Counted from the first letter of the stretch, positions 27,218-36,006 are shown. The stretch is DNA of 64,000 nucleotides from Flavobacterium marginilacus (GCF_026870155.1 NZ_CP113975.1:62001-126000); one strand, 5' to 3'. A program made the numbers and translations. Notes: a model not told the origin generated them from the letters alone.

Positions 27218-28564
27218 TTACTTTTTTAAACTCCCCACAATCCCCTTTAACAATTCATTAAAATCAAACTTGGCATCACCCGTCAACCCCAATCTCACAA
27301 TTACCAAATTGCGTGACGGAATAATAAATACCTTTTGTCCGTTAAAACCATTACAAGAATACATATCCCTTGGAGCATCTGGATAAAATCCATCGGCGTT
27401 GAGCCAAAAGTGCGCTCCGTATTTACCATTTGAAGTGTTTGTAGGAGTCGAAACATACTTTGCCCAACTGGCATCAAATAGCTGTTCGCCGTTCCAATTG
27501 CCTTTGTGCAAATAAAGCAAACCCAACTTAGACCAATCTCGCGTCGTCGCCCACGCATAGGACGAACCCACATAATTACCGGTCATATCGGTTTCAATCA
27601 CCATCGAATGCATTCCGATTTTATCAATCAATGCTGAGTACCAAAAATCCAGATATTCCTGATGCGTTTTGAACTGCTTCCGCAAAATACCCGACAGCAG
27701 ATTCGTAGTTCCCGAAGAATAATTCCAATGCGTGTTGGGTTTAAAAACGGCCGGTTTCAACAATTGTGAGCGAGACATATCTTCATCGTCAAAAAGCATT
27801 TCTGTAGCATCACAAATTCTGTCATAATGCTCCTCCCATTCCAAACCTGAATTCATGTGGAGTAAATCATTGGTTGTAATGTTCTTTCTATTGTCATTTT
27901 GCCATTCAGGAATTGGAGCCGGTTTGTAAATATCAAACCGACCCTGTTTTTGAAGTATTCCAAAAAGTGTTCCCGTAATACTCTTTGTCATGGACCAGCC
28001 CAAAAGAATACTGTTTTTAGTCAAGCCTTCTGCATATTTCTCGGCAATTATTCTGTCTTTATAAATAACTAGAACGGAACGAGTTCTTTTAGCATCTTCT
28101 CCCTCGGCATCAAAGGCATTAGCGACAGCCTGATTCAATTTGGCATAATCCACATTGGCAAAAATCTTGTCTTTGGGTTCTGCATCTCCATACGGAAAAG
28201 GAAAATTGTTTTTAGATTTCGCTCTTTTTGGAATTTCGTATGGCTTGGTAATATCAAAATTATCATTGATTAATGTTGCACCCAAGCCATTTCTAAAAAT
28301 TGCTTTTCGCTTTTTAAATCCAAAAACGGTAGCCGTTGCAAATTTTCCTGATTCATTTATTTCATTGGAAGCCCAACGGATAACGTCAAAATCATTATCA
28401 CTTTTCTCGATGTTTTCCAATGACCGATTGGCTATGAAATGACAGCTTGCAACGCTTTTGGCCGAAAATCCTGAAATTAATTCCAATCTTCGGTAAGTTG
28501 TAATGCCAAAATAAATCAAAAACAAAAGAACCAAAGAGACGATTATTTTCAAATATTTTTTCAT
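27218..28564 (-). CDS. Serine hydrolase of the beta-lactamase class C type
   Basis: Protein of 448 residues with an N-terminal membrane anchor or signal (IIVSLVLLFLIYFGITTY). The active-site SxxK is seen as SMTKSI (near 192) and the second motif as YSS in HWNYSSGTTNLLSG (near 282). Members are penicillin-binding-protein-like esterases or peptidases acting in the periplasm; the substrate is unknown. It forms a two-gene operon with the small membrane protein and separates the two suf blocks. Confidence 0.88.
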   Translation of the reverse strand: MKKYLKIIVSLVLLFLIYFGITTYRRLELISGFSAKSVASCHFIANRSLENIEKSDNDFDVIRWASNEINESGKFATATVFGFKKRKAIFRNGLGATLINDNFDITKPYEIPKRAKSKNNFPFPYGDAEPKDKIFANVDYAKLNQAVANAFDAEGEDAKRTRSVLVIYKDRIIAEKYAEGLTKNSILLGWSMTKSITGTLFGILQKQGRFDIYKPAPIPEWQNDNRKNITTNDLLHMNSGLEWEEHYDRICDATEMLFDDEDMSRSQLLKPAVFKPNTHWNYSSGTTNLLSGILRKQFKTHQEYLDFWYSALIDKIGMHSMVIETDMTGNYVGSSYAWATTRDWSKLGLLYLHKGNWNGEQLFDASWAKYVSTPTNTSNGKYGAHFWLNADGFYPDAPRDMYSCNGFNGQKVFIIPSRNLVIVRLGLTGDAKFDFNELLKGIVGSLKK

Positions 28565-28716
28565 AACTGGAGATATTTATCCTAATTTAATAAAAAAAGG
28601 AACACAAAAATAAAGACTGATACATTCTGTTCGATTTTTCATCAATAACAATATTTTCTTCCAAAGCGATTTCACAATTATTCCTTATTGTTCCTAGAAA
28701 ACTAAATCAATTGTGT

Positions 28717-28724
28717 TACTTTTG
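28717..28724 (+). promoter_or_regulatory. -7 promoter box of the sufS operon
   Basis: TACTTTTG matches TAnnTTTG, 27 bp before the sufS ATG at 28751. Confidence 0.5.
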
Positions 28725-28750
28725 TATTTAGAAAAAATCTAAATAAACGC

Positions 28751-29965
28751 ATGTTAGATATTCAAAAAATAAGAGCCGACTTTCCTATTCTTTCTCAGAA
28801 AGTAAATGGAAAACCACTAGTATATTTCGATAACGGAGCCACTTCGCAAAAACCGCAGGTGGTTATCGATGCGATTGCAAAGTATTATCAGGAAATAAAT
28901 GCCAACATTCATAGAGGCGTTCATACATTGAGCCAATTGGCAACAGATGCTTATGAAGTTTCACGCGGAAAAGTGAAAAATCATATTAATGCCAAATATA
29001 CCCACGAAGTGCTTTTCACTTCGGGAACTACTTTTGGCATCAACTTGGTCGCTAATGGATTTGCTTCAATTCTAAAACCGGGTGATGAAGTGATTGTTTC
29101 TTCATTGGAACATCACAGCAATATTGTGCCTTGGCAGATGCTCTGTGAAAAAACCGGAGCAACGCTCAAAGTAATTCCGATGGATGAAAACGGCGAATTG
29201 ATAATGGCCGAATACGATAAATTACTTTCGCCAAAAACTAAAATCGTTACCGTAAATCATATTTCAAATGCATTGGGAATTATCAATCCTATCAAATATA
29301 TGATTGACAAAGCACATGAAGTTGGTTCAGCTGTTTTGATTGATGGAGCTCAGGCTGTTCCGCATTTAAAACCAGATGTTCAGGCTTTAGATTGTGATTT
29401 CTATGCTTTTTCGGGACATAAAATGTGCGGTCCAACGGGAACAGGAATTTTATACGGAAAAGAAGGTTGGCTGAATAAATTACCTCCTTACCAAGGCGGT
29501 GGTGAAATGATCAAAGAGGTGACTTTCGAAAAAACAACCTATGCCGATCTGCCTCATAAGTTCGAAGCAGGAACTCCTCATATTGCAGGCGGAATCGTTC
29601 TAGGAACTGCTATTGATTATATGAATGAAATTGGTTTTGAAAACATTCAGAAGCAGGAATTGGAATTGCTGGAATATGCCACAAAACGATTATCAGAAAT
29701 TGACGGTATTAGAATTTATGGTACATCAGAAAACAAAACTTCGGTAATCTCGTTTAATATTGATGGTATTCATCCGTATGATATTGGAACGATAATTGAC
29801 AAATTGGGTATCGCCGTAAGAACCGGCCACCATTGTGCCCAGCCCATTATGAATTTCTTTTGTATTCCAGGAACGATAAGAGCTTCGTTTTCTTTTTACA
29901 ATACCAAAGAAGAAATCGACGCATTAGTCGAAGCTGTGAAAAAAGCGCAAATGATGCTGTCATAA
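28751..29965 (+). CDS. sufS: Cysteine desulfurase SufS
   Basis: PLP enzyme of 404 residues that removes sulfur from cysteine for Fe-S assembly. The PLP lysine lies in FSGHKMCGPTGTG (near 225), the pyridine-stacking and phosphate motifs in SLEHHSNIVPW and DGAQAVPH, and the catalytic cysteine in RTGHHCAQP (near 363). It works with SufE, encoded two genes downstream, and opens the second suf block with its own promoter. Confidence 0.96.
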   Translation: MLDIQKIRADFPILSQKVNGKPLVYFDNGATSQKPQVVIDAIAKYYQEINANIHRGVHTLSQLATDAYEVSRGKVKNHINAKYTHEVLFTSGTTFGINLVANGFASILKPGDEVIVSSLEHHSNIVPWQMLCEKTGATLKVIPMDENGELIMAEYDKLLSPKTKIVTVNHISNALGIINPIKYMIDKAHEVGSAVLIDGAQAVPHLKPDVQALDCDFYAFSGHKMCGPTGTGILYGKEGWLNKLPPYQGGGEMIKEVTFEKTTYADLPHKFEAGTPHIAGGIVLGTAIDYMNEIGFENIQKQELELLEYATKRLSEIDGIRIYGTSENKTSVISFNIDGIHPYDIGTIIDKLGIAVRTGHHCAQPIMNFFCIPGTIRASFSFYNTKEEIDALVEAVKKAQMMLS

Positions 29966-29977
29966 ATTTAGAAAATT

Positions 29978-30409
29978 ATGAAATTTATAGCACTCTTGTT
30001 TTTGACGATAATCCTTGGTAACAACTGCCAGAGTCAAAAAAATGTAGATTTGGCTTCCGCCAAAGTCGAATACACGGCCAATTCAAGAGGTTTGTATAAT
30101 AACATTGCTGTGGAAAACAAAACAGTTTCTGTGACGAAAACAAGAGACGGAAAACCAGTTTCAAATTCTCTGACAGAAACACAATGGAATACTTTGATAA
30201 ATGAATTTCAAAAGGTGAATCTGGAAGAAATTCCGAATTTGAAAGCGCCCACACAGAAACGATTTCATGACGGCGCAGCAATGGCAAATTTAAAGGTGAC
30301 ATACAAAGGAAAAACATATGAAAGCCAGACTTTCGACAATGGTTTTCCTCCCGAAAAAATAAAGAACTTAGTAAATACAATACTATCCTTTTCAAAAAAA
30401 GAAGAATGA
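29978..30409 (+). CDS. Exported protein of unknown function within the sufS-sufE operon
   Basis: No family recognised. The 143-residue product begins with a signal-like segment (MKFIALLFLTIILGNNCQSQ). The cysteine is preceded by GNN, a weak lipobox, so either a secreted or a lipoprotein form is possible. A single compact beta-rich domain seems to follow. It starts 12 bp after sufS and its TGA overlaps the ATG of sufE, so translation is coupled. An exported protein between two cytoplasmic partners is unexpected. Confidence 0.7.
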   Translation: MKFIALLFLTIILGNNCQSQKNVDLASAKVEYTANSRGLYNNIAVENKTVSVTKTRDGKPVSNSLTETQWNTLINEFQKVNLEEIPNLKAPTQKRFHDGAAMANLKVTYKGKTYESQTFDNGFPPEKIKNLVNTILSFSKKEE

Positions 30410-30825
30410 CAATAAAAGAAATACAAAACGATATCATAGATGAATTTTCAATGTTTGATGACTGGATGCAGCGCTATGAATACATCATTGAATTGGGAAA
30501 GAATCTTCCGCTAATTAAGGAGGAATTAAAAACAGACGAAAATCTGATTAAAGGGTGTCAATCCAAAGTTTGGCTTCAAGGTGAGCAAAAAGAGGACAAA
30601 ATTGTCTTTACTGCCGACAGCGATGCTATTTTGACCAAAGGAATAATCGCAATTTTGATTCGCGCTTTTTCAAATCAAAAAGCAATTGACATATTAAACG
30701 CCGATACCGATTTCATTGATGAAATAGGTTTGAAAGAACATCTTTCGCCAACACGCGCCAATGGATTGGTTTCGATGATAAAAAATATTAAAATGTATGC
30801 TTTGGCATTTGATGCTAAAAAATAA
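30406..30825 (+). CDS. sufE: Sulfur acceptor SufE
   Basis: Protein of 139 residues that accepts persulfide from SufS and passes it to SufB. The active cysteine lies in IKGCQSKVWLQ (near 52), and the C-terminal LSPTRANGLVSMIKNIK is typical. The start ATG overlaps the stop of the preceding gene. A perfect 17 bp hairpin follows at 30833-30892. Confidence 0.95.
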   Translation: MTIKEIQNDIIDEFSMFDDWMQRYEYIIELGKNLPLIKEELKTDENLIKGCQSKVWLQGEQKEDKIVFTADSDAILTKGIIAILIRAFSNQKAIDILNADTDFIDEIGLKEHLSPTRANGLVSMIKNIKMYALAFDAKK

Positions 30826-30832
30826 ACTTTAA

Positions 30833-30892
30833 ACCATTAAGATATTAAGAAAAATTAAGTTTACATTTTTATGAACTTAATATCTTAATGGT
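30833..30892. repeat. Perfect 17 bp inverted repeat between sufE and sufT
   Basis: ACCATTAAGATATTAAG (30833-30849) and CTTAATATCTTAATGGT (30876-30892) pair without mismatch around a 26 nt loop. There is no T-run, so it is not a typical terminator. It may be a transcript-stability or attenuating structure. Confidence 0.75.
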
Positions 30893-30951
30893 AAAATAAT
30901 AAAAAAACTGCTGTTTAAATATCACCTCAAAGGTGAAAAACAAATACAAAA

Positions 30952-31275
30952 ATGGAACAAGAAATTAACACCGAAGACTTAGGAGAATCAATCGTAAAAA
31001 AACTGAAAACCATTTACGATCCGGAGATTCCAGTAGATATTTACGAATTGGGATTGATATACGACGTTATGGTCAATACCGATTATGAAGTAAAAATATT
31101 AATGACGCTTACTTCCCCAAACTGTCCTGTAGCGGAGAGTCTGCCAAGAGAAGTTGAGGAAAAAATAAAATCAATCGAGCATATAAAAGATGCCGAAGTA
31201 GAAATCACTTTTGATCCGCCTTGGAGTAAAGATCTGATGAGCGAAGAAGCAAAATTAGAATTGGGAATGCTTTAA
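30952..31275 (+). CDS. sufT: SUF-associated MIP18/DUF59 protein (SufT)
   Basis: Protein of 107 residues of the DUF59/MIP18 family, which acts in Fe-S maturation. The core IYDPEIPVDIYELGLIYDV, the conserved cysteine in LTSPNCPVAESLP and FDPPWSKDLMSEEAKLELG are diagnostic. It belongs to the second suf block, between sufE and DUF2480. Confidence 0.9.
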   Translation: MEQEINTEDLGESIVKKLKTIYDPEIPVDIYELGLIYDVMVNTDYEVKILMTLTSPNCPVAESLPREVEEKIKSIEHIKDAEVEITFDPPWSKDLMSEEAKLELGML

Positions 31276-31352
31276 ATTAGTCATAAAGTCAAAAGTCTTA
31301 AAGTCTAAAAATTTAACTTTACGACTTTTGACTTAAGACTTTCGAAATAATT
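31276..31352. repeat. Word-repeat hairpin spacer after sufT
   Basis: AAAGTC/GACTTT words again. The 18-mer at 31280-31297 nearly repeats 21982-21999 in the sufA-sufB spacer. Confidence 0.6.
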
Positions 31353-31862
31353 ATGGAAGAAATAATCAATAAAGTAGCCAATAGCGTACTGGAAGTTTTT
31401 GATCTTGAAGACTATTATCCTGCAGGAAACCGTGTGCAGATCGATATTTCACAATGGCTTATTGATGGTTTTTTGTTAAAGGAAAAAGACTTTAGAGAAC
31501 AGCTTAATAATCAGGATTGGTCAAAATACCAAGACCAGTATGTTGCCGTTTCCTGTGGAACGGATGCGATTATTCCGCAATGGGCAATCATTTTAGTTAC
31601 GATGCATCTGGCTCCTTATGCTAAAAAAATTGTGAATGGTTATACAGAAGATTTAGACTCGGCTTTGTACGATGAATTGCTTTCTAAAATTGATTATTCT
31701 GTTTATAAAGATAAACCTGTTATTATAAAGGGCTGTTCCAGAAAACCTGTTCCTATGAGAGCTTATGTTTTGGCAGCGCAATACCTGCAGCCCTACGCCA
31801 GAAGTATTATGTATGGAGAAGCCTGTTCGGCGGTGCCATTGTACAAATCGGCAAAAAAATAA
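31353..31862 (+). CDS. DUF2480 family protein
   Basis: Protein of 169 residues of the Bacteroidota family DUF2480, usually found at the end of the suf cluster. Visible conserved stretches are YYPAGNRVQIDISQWL, YVAVSCGTDAIIPQWAI and IIKGCSRKPVPMRAYV. The two conserved cysteines could bind metal or a cluster, which is inference. Function unknown. It ends the operon before a bidirectional terminator. Confidence 0.85.
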   Translation: MEEIINKVANSVLEVFDLEDYYPAGNRVQIDISQWLIDGFLLKEKDFREQLNNQDWSKYQDQYVAVSCGTDAIIPQWAIILVTMHLAPYAKKIVNGYTEDLDSALYDELLSKIDYSVYKDKPVIIKGCSRKPVPMRAYVLAAQYLQPYARSIMYGEACSAVPLYKSAKK

Positions 31863-31891
31863 CATTTTTTGAAACTGCTTTAAACAAAATG

Positions 31892-31930
31892 AAAAGACCT
31901 TTTAACAATTTTTTGCTAAAAGGTCTTTTT
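31892..31930. terminator. Bidirectional terminator between DUF2480 and hflX
   Basis: AAAAGACCTTTT and AAAAGGTCTTTTT pair around a 14 nt loop, with convergent genes on both sides. Confidence 0.85.
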
Positions 31931-31932
31931 GT

Positions 31933-33174
31933 TTATTCATCATTTTCTTTCTCTTCTTTCTCCACTGCATCTTTATAATCCGGATATAAAAATTTGTTGT
32001 ATGGAAAGCGGGTAATGTGTATTTGCCGAACGGCTTCATATACACGTTCTCTAAAATCTTCAAAATTTTCTTTTTGTGTTGCCGAAATAAACAAAGCATT
32101 CTGCTCTCCTAAACGGTGCATCCAGGTTTGTTTCCACTCTTCCAATGTGAAGTGTCTTGGAGTTTTCTCTGTCATTAAATCATCTTCGTCAATTGTCAAA
32201 TGTTTGTAGGCATCAATTTTATTGAAAACCATAATCGTTGGTTTATCATGTGCTTTGATATCCAGCAAAGTTTGATTTACCGACTCGATATGGTCTTCAA
32301 ATTCGGGGTGTGAAATATCGACGATATGCAATAACAAATCGGCTTCGCGAACTTCGTCCAAGGTACTTTTGAAAGAATCAACCAATTGGGTTGGCAGTTT
32401 TCTTATGAACCCAACTGTATCAGAAAGCAGGAAAGGCAGGTTCTTAATCACTACTTTTCGAACAGTTGTATCCAATGTTGCAAAAAGTTTGTTTTCGACA
32501 AATACATCGCTTTTTCCAATAGCGTTCATCAAAGTCGATTTTCCAACGTTGGTATAACCTACTAAAGCAACACGCACCATTGCTCCGCGGTTGCTTCGCT
32601 GCACTCCCATCTGCTTATCAATGGTTTTAATTTTTTCTCTCAATAATGCTATACGGTCACGAACGATACGTCTGTCGGTCTCGATCTCGGTTTCACCAGG
32701 ACCACGCATTCCGATACCTCCTTTTTGTCGTTCCAAGTGCGTCCACATACCGGAAAGTCTTGGCAGTAAATATTGGCATTGTGCCAATTCTACTTGAGTT
32801 CTAGCATAAGAGGTTTCGGCCCTTTGAGCAAAAATATCGAGGATTAAATTGGTTCTGTCTAATATTTTGCAATCTATAATTTTGGAAATATTCTTTTGCT
32901 GCGAAGGTGATAACTCATCGTCAAATATCAAAGTCGAAATATCATTCTCTTTTACAAAAAGACATATTTCCTCTAATTTTCCTGTCCCTACAAAAGTTTT
33001 AGGATTGGGACGCTCCATTTTTTGCGTAAAACGTTTGACTACTTCTCCTCCAGCGGTAAACGTCAAAAACTCCAATTCATCAAGATATTCGTTGAGTTTT
33101 TCTTCACTTTGATTTTGGGTTACAATACCAACTATGGCTGTTTTTTCGAAATTTATTGTTTCTTTTTCTAGCAT
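31933..33174 (-). CDS. hflX: GTPase HflX
   Basis: Ribosome-associated GTPase of 413 residues that splits stalled ribosomes. The N-terminal HflX domain ends in the glycine-rich linker GGIGMRGPGETEIETDRR. The G domain has G1 GYTNVGKST near 211, switch region LFATLDTTVRK, G3 DTVGFI, G4 FNKID and G5 SATQ. A -7 box (TAAATTTG) lies at 33192-33199. Single gene. Confidence 0.96.
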   Translation of the reverse strand: MLEKETINFEKTAIVGIVTQNQSEEKLNEYLDELEFLTFTAGGEVVKRFTQKMERPNPKTFVGTGKLEEICLFVKENDISTLIFDDELSPSQQKNISKIIDCKILDRTNLILDIFAQRAETSYARTQVELAQCQYLLPRLSGMWTHLERQKGGIGMRGPGETEIETDRRIVRDRIALLREKIKTIDKQMGVQRSNRGAMVRVALVGYTNVGKSTLMNAIGKSDVFVENKLFATLDTTVRKVVIKNLPFLLSDTVGFIRKLPTQLVDSFKSTLDEVREADLLLHIVDISHPEFEDHIESVNQTLLDIKAHDKPTIMVFNKIDAYKHLTIDEDDLMTEKTPRHFTLEEWKQTWMHRLGEQNALFISATQKENFEDFRERVYEAVRQIHITRFPYNKFLYPDYKDAVEKEEKENDE

Positions 33175-33191
33175 GTCTTTAAATAAGACTG

Positions 33192-33199
33192 CAAATTTA
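33192..33199 (-). promoter_or_regulatory. -7 promoter box of hflX
   Basis: Minus-strand TAAATTTG, a match to TAnnTTTG, 17 bp upstream of the start codon. Confidence 0.55.
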
Positions 33200-33304
33200 A
33201 TGATTTGACTGCTACAATCCTTTTATAGCTTTACAAAATAATAACTTGTGATGAAGGCTTCTCTTTTTTTGATATCATTGCAAAAATGCAAAATCTCTCT
33301 CTTC

Positions 33305-33372
33305 AGCCCCGATTGCAGTGGAAATCGTTATAAGCCGGGGTTCGGCTTATAAGATTGTAACGAAAAGCGGGA
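33305..33372 (+). repeat. REP-like palindromic element, copy 1
   Basis: A ~68 bp element AGCCCCGATT ... AGTGGAAATC, then the hairpin TTATAAGCC-GGGGTTC-GGCTTATAA, then GATTGTAACG ... AGCGGGA. A second copy in inverse orientation lies at 35814-35881. The outer strands also pair (GCCCCG/AGCGGG-like). The rest of 33175-33462 shows nothing recognisable. Confidence 0.8.
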
Positions 33373-33462
33373 CCAATGCCTGCTAAAAATGCCTAATCTT
33401 TCTGCTCCAAAAAAAAACGAAGCCAATCAGCCTCGTTTTTTGAATATAAAAGATTCCTTTAT

Positions 33463-34119
33463 CTAGTTTTTCAAATCTTTAATCACTTTGAAAGCTACAT
33501 CCACTTCGTTTTCGCTTACCATGATTGTAAATTCATTTGATGTAGAAATTACCTCATTGATAATAATTCCTTCCCAGGCCAAACGCTGGAAAATGAAATA
33601 ATAAATCCCTGGAACTACAATATTCTCTTTTGGTAATTTTACTGTAATCGAAGCCAGATTTTCCAGTTTTTGAATCAGTTTTTCGGATGAAAAATGCTTT
33701 TCTACCAAATGGTTAACGCTGTTGCTTACAACGATGTTTGTTTCGTTCACACCTTTGGATGAGGTATAAAAAATATCTGGTAACGAATTGATGTCTGTAA
33801 TTAAGTCGGCCTGTTTGTTCAAAACCGTATCGGAAACAGCAAACGTATAATCTGTCAAAGCAGATCGTACCGTGATTTCTCCTATGTTTTTTATTACTTT
33901 ATTGATTTTATGGTTCAATCGAAAGTCTAATTCTTCAGTCAGTCTTTTCAGAGCCATTACTACGGCACCTTGTTTTACTTCTTTACCAAATTCGCTTTCC
34001 AATTCGGTCATAATATTTCTTGACAAAGAAGTCAAGTTGATAATGCCCAGCGATAAAGCATTCAATAAAAAAGGTTTTGTTTTAATGTAGTTTTCTACAA
34101 TAGACGATACAGTTTTCAT
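33463..34119 (-). CDS. ACT-domain protein related to aspartate kinase C-termini
   Basis: Protein of 218 residues. There is no kinase catalytic domain (KxGGTS absent). The N-terminal half looks helical and winged-helix-like (VENYIKTKPFLLNALSLG, KQGAVVMALKRL). The C-terminal part (about 145-215, ITVKLPKENIVVPGIYYFIF, LAWEGIIINEVIST) resembles an ACT domain as in aspartate kinases. It could be a small-molecule-sensing regulator. A well-formed promoter lies upstream (34190-34221). Confidence 0.7.
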   Translation of the reverse strand: MKTVSSIVENYIKTKPFLLNALSLGIINLTSLSRNIMTELESEFGKEVKQGAVVMALKRLTEELDFRLNHKINKVIKNIGEITVRSALTDYTFAVSDTVLNKQADLITDINSLPDIFYTSSKGVNETNIVVSNSVNHLVEKHFSSEKLIQKLENLASITVKLPKENIVVPGIYYFIFQRLAWEGIIINEVISTSNEFTIMVSENEVDVAFKVIKDLKN

Positions 34120-34189
34120 AATTTCAAGTTGGTTATTTTTTTTTTGTAGTTATACAGATATCGAAAAGGTTCAGTTTCTAATATCGGTG

Positions 34190-34221
34190 CAAATATATAT
34201 AAAAAAACAATTTGTTACAAA
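34190..34221 (-). promoter_or_regulatory. Promoter of the ACT-domain gene
   Basis: Minus-strand TATATTTG (34190-34197) with TTTG (34218-34221) 20 bp upstream, a good fit to the Bacteroidota sigma factor consensus. Confidence 0.65.
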
Positions 34222-34241
34222 TATAACATTGTTAAATTTCT

Positions 34242-34601
34242 TTAAAAATGAAAAAAAGCATCTATAAGATGTTCAATAGCAAAGGATTTGCCTTCTTTAT
34301 GAATGGCAATAATGTCAAAACGGACATCAATATCTAAGTTTTTTTGATTTACGTAGGAATCAACTGCTTTTACCAAAAGCTGAATTTTTTTTGGTTTCAC
34401 AAAATCCTGTGGCAGGCCAAAATCGATTGACGAACGCGTTTTTACTTCTACAATGGCCAGCGTGTTTTCAATTCTAGCAATAATGTCAATTTCGGCTTTT
34501 TGGAATGTCCAGTTGGTATCAAGAATGGCGTATCCATTTTTCCGAAGATAATCTACCGCCAAGTCTTCTCCCAGTTTTCCAAGTTCGTTGTGTGCAGCCA
34601 T
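34242..34601 (-). CDS. yraN: YraN family (UPF0102) nuclease-like protein
   Basis: Protein of 119 residues with an endonuclease-like fold. The family motifs are GKLGEDLAVDYLRKNGYAIL, DTNWTFQKAEIDIIAR and LAIVEVKTRSSIDFG, which hold the PD-(D/E)XK-like residues. The cellular role is unsettled. It is encoded 120 bp upstream of the ACT-domain gene on the same strand. Confidence 0.93.
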   Translation of the reverse strand: MAAHNELGKLGEDLAVDYLRKNGYAILDTNWTFQKAEIDIIARIENTLAIVEVKTRSSIDFGLPQDFVKPKKIQLLVKAVDSYVNQKNLDIDVRFDIIAIHKEGKSFAIEHLIDAFFHF

Positions 34602-34639
34602 TGAGATTTTAGATTTTAGAATGCAGATTTCTGATTTGA

Positions 34640-34713
34640 GAGAATAGAAAATAGAACATAGAAAATAGATTTAAAAAGGAGTCTAAAACATTTTTTTTCT
34701 ATATTCTATGTTC
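34640..34713. repeat. Word-repeat inverted repeat between the LD-carboxypeptidase gene and yraN
   Basis: GAACATAGAAAATAG (34654-34668) pairs with CTATATTCTATGTTC (34699-34713) at 14 of 15 positions. The 15-mer GAGAATAGAAAATAG (34640-34654) recurs exactly at 56815 and 56829. Confidence 0.6.
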
Positions 34714-34731
34714 TTTACTCTATACTTCTTT

Positions 34732-35733
34732 TTACTCAAAAACCACCGTATTGCAGTTTTCGTTCACATCCATGGTAATGATATTTCCCATAATCAAGGC
34801 TCTGTTGTCATGAACGTGCCCTGCCGGAAAATTATAGAGTATTGGAATATTGTATTTTTGTGTCACGTCCTGAACAATTTCGTTGGCATTTTTCCCCCAC
34901 GGAATATCGTTGTCTTTCATTTTGGTCATGCCGCCCACGATAATCCCTTTGATGCTTTCCAGACAGCCGTTGCGTTTCAGGTTCATCATCATTCGGTCAA
35001 TATGATATAGGTATTCATCAAGATCTTCTATGAACAAAATTTTGTCAGTGCAGTCAATAGCCGATTTCGATCCAAATAAACTATATAAAATAGACAAATT
35101 TCCGCCCACTAATTCTCCGGTGGCTTTCCCAAAACGGTTCATTGGGAACGGATCGATCTGATAGGATAATTTTTCGCCAAACAAAGCCGTTTTCAAAGTC
35201 GCTATCGATTCAGGAGCCGTTCTTTCTACACTCACGGGCATCGTTCCGTGTATTGATTTGTAACCCATTGTGTTGAGGTGGTTGTGCAGTACCGTCACAT
35301 CGCTAAAACCCACAATCCATTTTGGGTGTTGTTTAAACTTGGTAAAATCCAACAAATCAATCATACGCACCGTACCGTAACCGCCACGGGCACACCAAAT
35401 CGCCTTAATATTCGGATTGTCCATCTGTTGCTGAAAATCGGCCGCACGCTGTTCGTCAGTACCCGCCAATTGATTCAAATCCAGTCCGATGGTACTTCCA
35501 ATAACGACTTCCAAACCCCATGAATGCAATAAATCAATCGTAGGTTTTAGGTTATCATCAACATTTTTTCGGGCAGTCGCCACAATGGCAACGGTATCTC
35601 CTTTTTGCAAATAAGGCGGTGTAATCATAGTAGTTTGCGCTTGACTGTTCATAGATTGTAAAGTAAAAATAAGCAATAACATCAGATACAAAACACTTTG
35701 TTTTTGAATAAAAGAAAATGGATTTGTATACAT
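34732..35733 (-). CDS. LD-carboxypeptidase (S66 family)
   Basis: Peptidoglycan-recycling peptidase that removes the terminal D-Ala from muropeptides. S66 motifs: PPYLQKGDTVAIVATAR at the mature start, IWCARGGYGTVRMIDLLDF (nucleophile strand near the GYG region), VGFSDVTVLHN, KILFIEDLDEYLYHIDRMM and the C-terminal FPAGHVHDN. The start at 35733 gives a signal peptide (VLYLMLLLIFTLQSMNSQAQ). ATG 35769 is an alternative, adding a basic stretch. The longer open frame to 36030 only translates the REP-like element at 35814-35881. Confidence 0.9.
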   Translation of the reverse strand: MYTNPFSFIQKQSVLYLMLLLIFTLQSMNSQAQTTMITPPYLQKGDTVAIVATARKNVDDNLKPTIDLLHSWGLEVVIGSTIGLDLNQLAGTDEQRAADFQQQMDNPNIKAIWCARGGYGTVRMIDLLDFTKFKQHPKWIVGFSDVTVLHNHLNTMGYKSIHGTMPVSVERTAPESIATLKTALFGEKLSYQIDPFPMNRFGKATGELVGGNLSILYSLFGSKSAIDCTDKILFIEDLDEYLYHIDRMMMNLKRNGCLESIKGIIVGGMTKMKDNDIPWGKNANEIVQDVTQKYNIPILYNFPAGHVHDNRALIMGNIITMDVNENCNTVVFE

Positions 35734-35813
35734 ACTGTTCTTTTTGAAAAATTTATAAATTAAGGACATTTTTTTTTTGGAGCAGAAATATTGTGCATTT
35801 TCAGGAAGTATCC

Positions 35814-35881
35814 TCCCGCTTTCCGTTACAATCTTGCGTGCCGAACCCCGGCACACAAGGATTTCCACTCTAATCGGGGCT
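35814..35881 (-). repeat. REP-like palindromic element, copy 2
   Basis: On the minus strand it reads AGCCCCGATT..AGTGGAAATC, then the hairpin TTGTGTGCC-GGGGTTC-GGCACGCAA, then GATTGTAACG..AAGCGGGA. It matches copy 1 at 33305 outside the stem. Inside, the stem bases differ but the pairing is kept. Confidence 0.8.
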
Positions 35882-36006
35882 AAATGACAGCATTTGCTTC
35901 GCCTGTTCGCTATTGCTCGGGTGTGCTTTTTAGCCATTATCCGAAAAAGTAAAATCCGCCCCAAAGTAATATTGACCAAAGCAAATATAGGCATTTCTGA
36001 AATTAG

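Noticed and set aside
33305..33372. tRNA or RNA gene suggested by the GGGGTTC loop
   Set aside because: No cloverleaf arms or acceptor stem; it is one of two copies of a REP-like palindrome.
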